A stretch of 41,965 bases of DNA from Asaia bogorensis. GTDB taxonomy: Bacteria; Pseudomonadota; Alphaproteobacteria; CACIAM-22H2. Below are positions 36,118 to 41,965 of the stretch, piece after piece. Location of the stretch: assembly GCA_945901855.1 (NCBI GenBank), contig CAMDLT010000034.1:1-41965 (forward strand), read 5' to 3'. Under the pieces are notes generated by a model that did no database searches, was not told the origin of the DNA, and was given only the letters and a program-made list of their open reading frames with translations. How positions within the stretch are numbered: position 1 is the stretch's first letter; each line of letters starts with the position of its first letter. Made by a program: the position numbers and the translations under genes.

Positions 36118-36453
36118 CTAATGGACGACGATCTGCATCGTCATGCGGGGATGGATCCGGCACAGAACATTTATTGTGCCCGGACGGCGGAACGTTACCG
36201 AATTGCGCGTCCGCGGTCCTTGGCGGCCGACATCGAATTCGCCGCCCGGCGTCTCGGAGTAGACATTGTGGCCGAACGGGTCGTCGTTGACGAACGTGAC
36301 CTGCCCTCCGGCACGGATGCGGACTTGCTGGACATCGAATGCGATTTCGCGCTGCACGACAACCGCTTCGTTGGCCGAGTTTTGCGCCAAAACGAACTGC
36401 GCGCCCGCAAAACTTGCGGCCGCTGCAAACACGCCAATCCAAAATCCACGCAT
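36118..36453 (-). CDS. Small periplasmic cupredoxin (type 1 copper)
   Basis: 111 residues from ATG 36453, with GGGAGAA upstream. A signal peptide (residues 1-23, ending FVLAQ) exports it. The C-terminal cupredoxin fold has the copper ligands H62 in FGHNVYS and C98, H101, M104 in [10 protein letters not shown], a plastocyanin-like His-Cys-His-Met set. Such proteins shuttle electrons or sense copper in the periplasm. Being 19 bp upstream of the hybrid kinase on the same strand, it is likely cotranscribed with it. Confidence 0.9.
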   Translation of the reverse strand: MRGFWIGVFAAAASFAGAQFVLAQNSANEAVVVQREIAFDVQQVRIRAGGQVTFVNDDPFGHNVYSETPGGEFDVGRQGPRTRNSVTFRRPGTINVLCRIHPRMTMQIVVH

Positions 36454-36542
36454 GCTTGGTTCTCCCTGCTCTGCTTTATAGCAAAAGCACGCCTCCAAGC
36501 GGGACGCAAAATTCAATTCGCCTTGAGATCTAGAATGTTACG

Positions 36543-38105
36543 CTATTTCCAGAAGGGTTTGAGCGTACCGAAGCGCGACCAAATCTGCGGCAGTTCGTCC
36601 AGGTCCCGGCGGACGCGCGCGGCAATCCATCCCGTAACGATCCCGTCGGCGCGCAACACCAATGCGTGCGGCAGACTGTCCTGGCCGCGCGCGAGATCCG
36701 CCAGCAACGCCTTTGCGACCACCGCATCGTTGAGAGCGCCCAGATGGCTCTGGATATCCGCGAGAGCTGCCAGATAAGGTTTGACGGCCTTGCGCGCGAA
36801 CAGGCTGCGGAAAAACTCGGACGCATAGCGCAGTTTTTTGCCGCGAATACGAAGCTCGTGCAGCTCCACTTCCTCCAGATCGTCGATCTGGTCGCCCAGC
36901 TTCACGACCTTCCGATGCAATTTTTTGAGCGTTGCGGTCGCAAAATCGCGCGCGGGAAGCGGACCCCAAGCGCCCATGCCTGCGTCCCAGCTGCCGCTTT
37001 CCCACCACGCTTCCACCTCGAGCAGCGCTACCGCCAAACGCTCAGACGCGAGAGTGCTGGCCATCTCGGCATAGGCGCGCTGGCGCGCCCCTTCGGCTGC
37101 CGCGACGACCCGCTCGAGCCCTGGTTCGTCCGCCAGATGTTCGGCAAGCGGTTTCATTAGCTCGCCGCCGAACACGTCCCAATCGCGCGCCGCCCCGCAA
37201 GCGCTGGCAATCCAGCGCAATTTCTCGGATGCCGCGCGCCGTTCGTCCTCCGGCAGCACGTCGCCAAAAGCAGACAAAGCCGAGCGCAACCGCCGCAGCG
37301 CCACGCGCAATTGATGAACGCCCTCGACGCCGGGTCGACTGCGAACAAGCGTCTCGTTCGCGCGCATGTGCGAAAAACAGCGTCGCCCGATTTCGCGGAA
37401 CGCGTCGGATACGCTGAGCGTTGAATCCAACCCAGTATCGTCGCCGCGTGCGCTGCACGGCTCGGTCCCAAAGGCAGTGCCGTAGCCGCGCTCCGCCTTC
37501 GAGCGTGCTTCGACCTGGGCCGGTACCAGCGTCATGATGAGGCGCGCGAGCGCGTAAAGGTCGGCCGACGTGCCCGATTTCAGCTCCAGTTCGATCTCGC
37601 TGATCGGTACGTTGCCGCGCGGCGTTTCGATTGCGCCATGATCCAGCGCCAATTCGATTGCGCTGGTACCTTGGCGAATTTCAAGCGTACGACGCGTAAA
37701 CCTTGTTGCGAACAGCGCCGTCAACTGGCGACGCAGTTTTTCTTTCGACAGCAGCTTGCGCGCACCTTTGTCGTCGATCTCGGCAAGCCAGTCGGGATCG
37801 ATGACCGGCGTTTCGCCGACGACCGTACGCTCCCACTCGCAGCGCGCCAACGGCCCCAAGGTGGGGTGTCGCGCGGTCTTCAGCGTTTGTATGCGCCGAC
37901 GACCGTCGCGACGCACACGCAGCGCCATCCCCGCCGTCTGCAAGCGCAGGTCGGGCGTGTCGAAATATGTCGTCACGAATGTTTTACGACGCACAGGGCC
38001 AACCGCCAGCGCCAACAGCGCCGGTGCTTTCAGCAGGGCGGCGAAAGATGCGGCGGGAACAGCGAGTTTGATCTCGATCTCCGCCTGTGAAACTGCCGTC
38101 GCCAT
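36543..38105 (-). CDS. CYTH-CHAD domain protein (inorganic triphosphatase-like)
   Basis: 520 residues from ATG 38105. The N-terminal CYTH domain (about 1-205) starts with the triphosphate-binding ExExK motif IEIKLAV (E9, E11, K13) and has RRKTFVTTYFDTPDLRLQ. The C-terminal CHAD domain (about 235-510) contains VHQLRVALRRLRSALSAF and LHELRIRGKKLRYASEFF, basic helices that bind polyphosphate. The pair is known from YgiF-type inorganic triphosphatases. An 18-bp PHO-box-like sequence lies 84 bp upstream of the start, which fits a phosphate-regulated role. Confidence 0.92.
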   Translation of the reverse strand: MATAVSQAEIEIKLAVPAASFAALLKAPALLALAVGPVRRKTFVTTYFDTPDLRLQTAGMALRVRRDGRRRIQTLKTARHPTLGPLARCEWERTVVGETPVIDPDWLAEIDDKGARKLLSKEKLRRQLTALFATRFTRRTLEIRQGTSAIELALDHGAIETPRGNVPISEIELELKSGTSADLYALARLIMTLVPAQVEARSKAERGYGTAFGTEPCSARGDDTGLDSTLSVSDAFREIGRRCFSHMRANETLVRSRPGVEGVHQLRVALRRLRSALSAFGDVLPEDERRAASEKLRWIASACGAARDWDVFGGELMKPLAEHLADEPGLERVVAAAEGARQRAYAEMASTLASERLAVALLEVEAWWESGSWDAGMGAWGPLPARDFATATLKKLHRKVVKLGDQIDDLEEVELHELRIRGKKLRYASEFFRSLFARKAVKPYLAALADIQSHLGALNDAVVAKALLADLARGQDSLPHALVLRADGIVTGWIAARVRRDLDELPQIWSRFGTLKPFWK

Positions 38106-38189
38106 GGTGCCGAACTGCTCGTTTTGACCGTTTGCACAAACCGTTGCGGACGTTATGCAGGCCCCCCTTGCGGCTGCAAGCCGCATTGC

Positions 38190-38207
38190 ATGACGATTTT
38201 ATGACAA
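38190..38207 (-). promoter_or_regulatory. PHO-box-like sequence upstream of the CYTH-CHAD gene
   Basis: On the minus strand 38207-38190 reads TTGTCATAAAATCGTCAT: two CTGTCAT-like heptamers spaced by AAAA. It matches the E. coli PHO box (CTGTCATAWAWCTGTCAY) at 15 of 18 positions. It lies in a 192-bp intergenic region, 84 bp before the CYTH-CHAD ATG and correctly oriented. A 7-bp hairpin (38169-38185) lies just downstream. No strong -10 is seen at the usual distance. Confidence 0.5.
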
Positions 38208-38297
38208 TACAAACGGTAGCTTCGCATTGTCCCTAAGTATCAAATACTAGCATCCGATTGATCACATTACATATCTGTGACGAACGGATACGACGCG

Positions 38298-39077
38298 CTA
38301 TAGCGTACCCGTGAACGCCCCGCCATCAAGCACGATGTTCTGCCCCACGACGAACCCGGCGTGGGCGCTGCAAAGAAATGCGCAGGCTGCACCGAACTCT
38401 TCGATCGTGCCAAAACGTTCGGCAGGATTGGCCTTGCGACGTTCATCGCGCATCTCTTCGACCGAACGGCCAGCAGCTTTGGCGCCGACGGCAAAATTGG
38501 CGCGCAGACGGTCCGTTTCGAAGGGACCTGGCAGCAATCCATTGATCGTCACGTTGTGCTTGGCCACCTGGCGCGACAGTCCTGCGACAAAACCGGTCAA
38601 CCCAGCCCGCGCCCCGTTCGACAAACCCAGATTTGCGATCGGGCTTTTGACGGCGGCCGACGTGATGTTGACGATGCGCCCGAATTTGCGATCGATCATG
38701 CGGTCGATCGTCGCGCGCATCAGCATGATCGGCGTGACCATGTTTGCCTCGACGGCTGCGTGCCAAATTTTTTCGTCCCAGGCGCGAAAATCGCCAGGCG
38801 GCGGGCCGCCTGCATTGTTGACCAGAATATCGGGATCGGGGCATGCCGCCAGCAGGGCCGCCCGGCCTTCATGGGTCGTCACGTCGAGCGCAAGGGTCGT
38901 GACCTTGACACCGAAATCGGCGCGAATTTCGGCCGCCGTGGCTTCGAGCGCCTCGGCGCCGCGCGCATTGATCACAAGTTCAACGCCTTCGGCGGCAAGC
39001 GCTCGCGCACACCCTTTGCCGAGGCCCTTCGATGCCGCGCACACAATCGCTTTGCGCCCTTTGATGCCTAAATCCAT
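38298..39077 (-). CDS. Atypical short-chain dehydrogenase/reductase lacking the catalytic Tyr and Lys
   Basis: 259 residues from ATG 39077, with GGGGAG upstream. The Rossmann N-terminus reads IVCAASKGLGKGCARALA instead of the usual TGxxxGxG. ILVNNAGG at about 84-91 and the catalytic Ser in VNITSAAVKS (S140) are present. At the expected positions S+13 and S+17 the residues are Ser153 and Arg157, within LGLSNGARAGLTG, so Tyr and Lys are absent. This is a known SDR subgroup often annotated as 3-oxoacyl-ACP reductase. Real activity is uncertain. Downstream is the 192-bp PHO-box region. Confidence 0.9.
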   Translation of the reverse strand: MDLGIKGRKAIVCAASKGLGKGCARALAAEGVELVINARGAEALEATAAEIRADFGVKVTTLALDVTTHEGRAALLAACPDPDILVNNAGGPPPGDFRAWDEKIWHAAVEANMVTPIMLMRATIDRMIDRKFGRIVNITSAAVKSPIANLGLSNGARAGLTGFVAGLSRQVAKHNVTINGLLPGPFETDRLRANFAVGAKAAGRSVEEMRDERRKANPAERFGTIEEFGAACAFLCSAHAGFVVGQNIVLDGGAFTGTL

Positions 39078-39108
39078 TGCCCTGCTCCCCTGCTGATTGT
39101 CTCGAAAA

Positions 39109-39792
39109 CTATGTCTCAAATCCCAAGTCGCGCAGAACGTCGCGCGCCAGCGGAATCGTCGCCGGCCGTTTGGCGACCAAACTCGCTGTATCCAGGCGAT
39201 GCGCAACTTGCGCCACCGCCGCGAGCGAGCGCTCGAGTCGCGCTGCAATGTAGCGCACCGTTTCGGGCGGTACCCGCATCTGGCGGTCGGCAAAGTGCTT
39301 GACCAAAACGGCCTCGACCAGAATTTCGTCGGGCGCAGCGATTTCGACGGTCGCTAGCGCTCTCAAGCGCGACGACAGATCGGCAAGCCCGATATTCCAG
39401 CGCGTAGGGGCCGTGCGTGCAGTCAACAGCATTTGGCCGCCGCGTTCGGCGACAAGATTGTAAAGATGCAGCCACGCGCGCTCGTCGGGCAGCGCGCGCT
39501 CGATGTCCTCGAGCACGATCGTTTTTGCACCGCCAAGTTGCTCCGGCAGATTTGCCGCGCTCAACGTTTCGGCTGCCAGCTTGCGGGCCGAACTGCGCAA
39601 TTGCCACGTTGCAGCCAGATGCGACTTGCCGCATCCGGCCGCGCCCCACACAACCAGCCCCGGCGACGGCCAATTGGGCCACGCGTCGAGCCACGCGACC
39701 GCCGCCGCATTGGATTCGGCGACCAGAAAATCGCTGCGATCCAATGCCGGTCGGTGCGGCAGCAGCAACGCCAATTGCGCAATCGCACTCAC
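39109..39792 (-). CDS. hdaA: DnaA-like regulatory inactivator HdaA
   Basis: 227 residues with a GTG start at 39792, overlapping the AI-2E stop by 4 bp (GTGA). HdaA acts with the beta clamp to stimulate hydrolysis of DnaA-bound ATP after initiation. The N-terminal clamp-binding motif QLALLLP is at 6-12. Walker A is GAAGCGKSHLAA, Walker B is TIVLEDIERA, and the AAA lid contains SSRLRALATVEIAAPDE. No DnaA domain IV is present, as expected for Hda. Confidence 0.93.
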   Translation of the reverse strand: MSAIAQLALLLPHRPALDRSDFLVAESNAAAVAWLDAWPNWPSPGLVVWGAAGCGKSHLAATWQLRSSARKLAAETLSAANLPEQLGGAKTIVLEDIERALPDERAWLHLYNLVAERGGQMLLTARTAPTRWNIGLADLSSRLRALATVEIAAPDEILVEAVLVKHFADRQMRVPPETVRYIAARLERSLAAVAQVAHRLDTASLVAKRPATIPLARDVLRDLGFET

Positions 39793-40868
39793 GAATCCGG
39801 TCCGCTGTAGAGCGAGCTTGAAAGATACCGCTGCAAGCCGAAGCGGGCCAGCACGCCAACGGCCGCGGCAATCGGAATTGCCAGCAGCACGCCCGTAAAT
39901 CCGAACAGCGCGCCGCCCGCGAAGATGGCCAGCAGCATCCAGACTGGATGCAAGCCGACGCGGTCGCCAACCAATTTGGGCGACACAAAATTACCCTCTA
40001 TGAACTGGCCGACCAAAAACACGGCCAGCACGATGCCGACATCGATCATCGAGGAAAACTGGAAAAAGGCGATCGCAAGCCCCGTCGCCATGCCGACGAA
40101 CATGCCGACATACGGGATGAAACTCAGCACGCCCGTGAGCAAGCCCACGAGCAATCCGTAGCTCAAACCCGCCAGCGTCAGCCCGGTGGCGTAGAATATC
40201 GCCAGGAACAGACAGACCAGAGCCTGGCCGCGCAAAAAGCCGGCCATGCGCGCGTCGATATCGCGCAGCAACCCGCGGATCGTTTCGGCGTGGTGGCGCG
40301 GCAACCACGAATCGACCGCCCTCTGCGCGTTGCTCCAGTCGCGAACGAGATAGAACACGACAACCGGCGTGATGAAAAACAGCGCCAACAGATTTACGAC
40401 CGCCAATCCGCCGCTGATCACGCCGCCAATCGCCCGAATAAGCCACGCCGCCGACGCGCCCACCGCATCGCCTGCACCGCTCAATTGCTGCACATCCACA
40501 TTGCCTACTTTTTCGAACAATTCGTCGAGATAGGGCCGCGCCATTTCGTAGCCGGTCTTGACGAGCACGGTCAGGCGTTCGGCCAAACCCACTAGCTGGG
40601 ATTGCAAAATCGGCACCAGCAGCACGAGCACGACGGTCACGATCGTAAAAAACAAAATCGTCACGAGGGCCGCGCCGCCGACGCGCGGGATTCCCGCGCG
40701 TTCGAGCGCATCGACAAGCGGATCGATCAAATAGGCGACAATCAGCGCCACGACGAATGGCAGCAGCACCCCGCTCAGCACATATATTGCAATAAAAACA
40801 GCAGCGACAATCGCCGCCCAGACGAGCGGCCGTCCCCAGCCGGGCAGGTTCGAACCAGTGCTGGTCAT
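39789..40868 (-). CDS. AI-2E family transporter
   Basis: 359 residues from ATG 40868, which overlaps the CDP-alcohol transferase stop by 4 bp. There are about eight hydrophobic segments, including a long re-entrant C-terminal region with FIPYVGMFVGMATGLAIAFF and FIEGNFVSPKLVGDRVGLHP, the family hallmark. Family members have been linked to autoinducer-2 export or Na+/H+ exchange, but many are of unknown function. The order CDP-alcohol transferase, AI-2E, hdaA is common in alphaproteobacteria. Confidence 0.92.
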   Translation of the reverse strand: MTSTGSNLPGWGRPLVWAAIVAAVFIAIYVLSGVLLPFVVALIVAYLIDPLVDALERAGIPRVGGAALVTILFFTIVTVVLVLLVPILQSQLVGLAERLTVLVKTGYEMARPYLDELFEKVGNVDVQQLSGAGDAVGASAAWLIRAIGGVISGGLAVVNLLALFFITPVVVFYLVRDWSNAQRAVDSWLPRHHAETIRGLLRDIDARMAGFLRGQALVCLFLAIFYATGLTLAGLSYGLLVGLLTGVLSFIPYVGMFVGMATGLAIAFFQFSSMIDVGIVLAVFLVGQFIEGNFVSPKLVGDRVGLHPVWMLLAIFAGGALFGFTGVLLAIPIAAAVGVLARFGLQRYLSSSLYSGPDS

Positions 40869-41413
40869 GTCGTGTCTTCCCTTTCCGCCATTCGCCGCGT
40901 CCAACGCACAGTATAGGCAAGACCAGATGCGAAAGTCGTCGCCGCCGTCGCCGCAATAGCGTAGGGACGCAGCATATCGAAGTTAAGCCCTAGGCCAAGC
41001 TCCGCCAGAACCCCTGCCGCCAGCACGATCTGGAACGTCGTATTGAGCTTGCTGATCCACATTGGCTCGGCTTTGAATTCGCCCGCTATGGCCATCACGA
41101 CCAGGGCTCCGCCGACAATCAAAAGATCGCGAAAAATGACCATGATCGCAAGCCATATGGGCAGATGGCCGGTAAAACTGAGCACCAAAAAGACGGAGAC
41201 CAACAGCGCCTTGTCCGCCAGCGGATCGAGATAGGAGCCAAGTTCCGACACCCATGCGAACCGCTTGGCCAAAAACCCGTCGAGCGCGTCCGTAGCGCCA
41301 GCGGCGACAAACAGCCAAAATGCCCATTCGAACTCGCTCGCCAGCATCAGCCACACGGCTACCGGGACCGCCAGCAACCGCAACAGCGAGAGGATGTTCG
41401 GCAACGCGCTCAA
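40865..41413 (-). CDS. CDP-alcohol phosphatidyltransferase (PgsA-like)
   Basis: 182 residues, starting with TTG at 41413 and overlapping the DUF2066 stop by 4 bp (TTGA). It gives MSALPNILSLLRLLAVPVAV, the usual N-terminus. The catalytic motif is DALDGFLAKRFAWVSELGSY followed by LDPLADK, which fits the family pattern DGxxARx8GxxxDxxxD. Several membrane helices follow. PgsA (phosphatidylglycerol phosphate synthase) is plausible, but this paralogue beside AI-2E may use another alcohol. Confidence 0.88.
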   Translation of the reverse strand: MSALPNILSLLRLLAVPVAVWLMLASEFEWAFWLFVAAGATDALDGFLAKRFAWVSELGSYLDPLADKALLVSVFLVLSFTGHLPIWLAIMVIFRDLLIVGGALVVMAIAGEFKAEPMWISKLNTTFQIVLAAGVLAELGLGLNFDMLRPYAIAATAATTFASGLAYTVRWTRRMAEREDTT

Positions 41414-41965
41414 GGGGCACGGTCGGTCAAGGACAGCGTGAACGCGCCGCCCTGTTCGGCGAGCGTCATGTCGCGCAAGGCGAGCGCGGTACGCAGCGCT
41501 TCCGTTGCCCCTTCGTGACGGATCTCGACGATTGCGCCGCCGCGTCCCAGGACCAGCAAATCGATCTGCCGAACGCTGGCAATTTCGGCCAAGCGGCGGC
41601 GCACGCGCACCCATTCGTCCAAATTGGCGACCGGAATGGCGACACGCAGCAGGCTCGTGGCCCCGCCTTGCGATGAGACTTCGGCTTTCCAGCGTTCTTC
41701 CACGATGGCGGCAGCGAGCCCTGCGAGGCGCGGCCAAGCAAGCTCCGCAGGTTCATTGGCGCTGACGCGCAAGGACGCGCTCCAGTCCGTGTCGGGAGCG
41801 GAGGCACCTTTGCGTACGAATTGCAGCTGCAACGCCGGTCCGCCGGCCGCATTTGCGTCGATCTCGGCCAGCACGACGATAACGCCCTGCGCATTGTGGC
41901 GCTGCGCGAGCTGCCGCAGTCGAGCCCTATCGAAACCCGCCGCCTGATCGGCCGCAACAAGCCCG
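41410..41965 (-). CDS. DUF2066 domain protein, N-terminus cut by window edge
   Basis: The minus-strand frame is open from 41965 to a TGA at 41410-41412, giving about 185 visible residues. Visible sequence includes VVLAEIDANAAGGPALQLQF, ELAWPRLAGLAAAIVEERWK and VRQIDLLVLGRGGAIVEIRH, which fit DUF2066, a family of unknown function often found next to AI-2E, hdaA and purM genes. The stop overlaps the TTG start of the CDP-alcohol transferase gene by 4 bp. The N-terminal signal peptide expected in this family lies outside the window. Confidence 0.75.
   Translation of the reverse strand, partial: GLVAADQAAGFDRARLRQLAQRHNAQGVIVVLAEIDANAAGGPALQLQFVRKGASAPDTDWSASLRVSANEPAELAWPRLAGLAAAIVEERWKAEVSSQGGATSLLRVAIPVANLDEWVRVRRRLAEIASVRQIDLLVLGRGGAIVEIRHEGATEALRTALALRDMTLAEQGGAFTLSLTDRAP

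Noticed and set aside
38233..38248. AGTAT-CAA-ATACT inverted repeat near the PHO-box-like site.
   Set aside because: Arms of only 5 bp in an AT-rich stretch can easily occur by chance.

Overview
The window is a GC-rich, gene-dense bacterial chromosome segment with no phage, insertion sequence, CRISPR or RNA gene that I can see. Gene content and order point to an alphaproteobacterium, most likely Rhodospirillales or a relative. The main evidence is the core series dgt-argS-SPOR-nagZ ... scpA-scpB ... tatA-tatB-tatC ... surE-pcm-nlpD ... yajC-secD-secF-Mth938, together with hopanoid genes hpnCDE, a divergent erpA-xth pair and a DUF2066 / CDP-alcohol transferase / AI-2E / hdaA block. This placement rests on family knowledge, not a database search. 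No gene-free stretch exceeds about 210 bp.

Layout. 1-1312: Sel1-repeat protein (cut by the edge) and a RidA-like protein on the minus strand. 1376-2734: trmFO on plus. 2717-3523: a phytoene-synthase-fold protein resembling the mitochondrial complex I assembly factor NDUFAF6 (minus). 3564-6968: a translationally coupled plus-strand operon, hpnC-hpnD-hpnE plus a PuuD-like membrane protein, closed by a strong terminator. 7021-10570: yajC-secD-secF and an NDUFAF3-like Mth938 protein (minus). 10738-11595: DUF815 ATPase (plus). 11592-25604: a long minus-strand run (dgt, argS, SPOR, nagZ, GST, CBS-BON, scpA, scpB, ABC ATPase, tatABC, surE, pcm, nlpD-like). 25722-26855: erpA and xth (plus). 26925-41965: another minus-strand run holding a soluble chemoreceptor, an M81 protein, ilvD, an MFS transporter, guanine deaminase, a CheY-like regulator, a hybrid kinase, a cupredoxin, a CYTH-CHAD protein, an atypical SDR, hdaA, AI-2E, a CDP-alcohol transferase and DUF2066.

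How the genes work together. HpnC, HpnD and HpnE make squalene from farnesyl diphosphate. No cyclase is present here. YajC-SecD-SecF and TatABC are the two inner-membrane export systems. SPOR, NagZ and the NlpD-like lipoprotein act on the cell wall. ScpAB, HdaA, Dgt and Xth serve chromosome maintenance. The cupredoxin-kinase-regulator-GuaD-MFS array looks like one transcription unit joining a phosphorelay to purine catabolism.

Most notable: the NDUFAF3-like and NDUFAF6-like genes flank the oppositely oriented hpn block, as if it had been inserted into an older yajC-secDF-NDUFAF3-NDUFAF6 series; YajC carries a C-terminal degenerate J-like domain; an 18-bp PHO-box-like site (15 of 18 positions) lies 84 bp upstream of the CYTH-CHAD gene; and 11 gene pairs share 4-bp start/stop overlaps.
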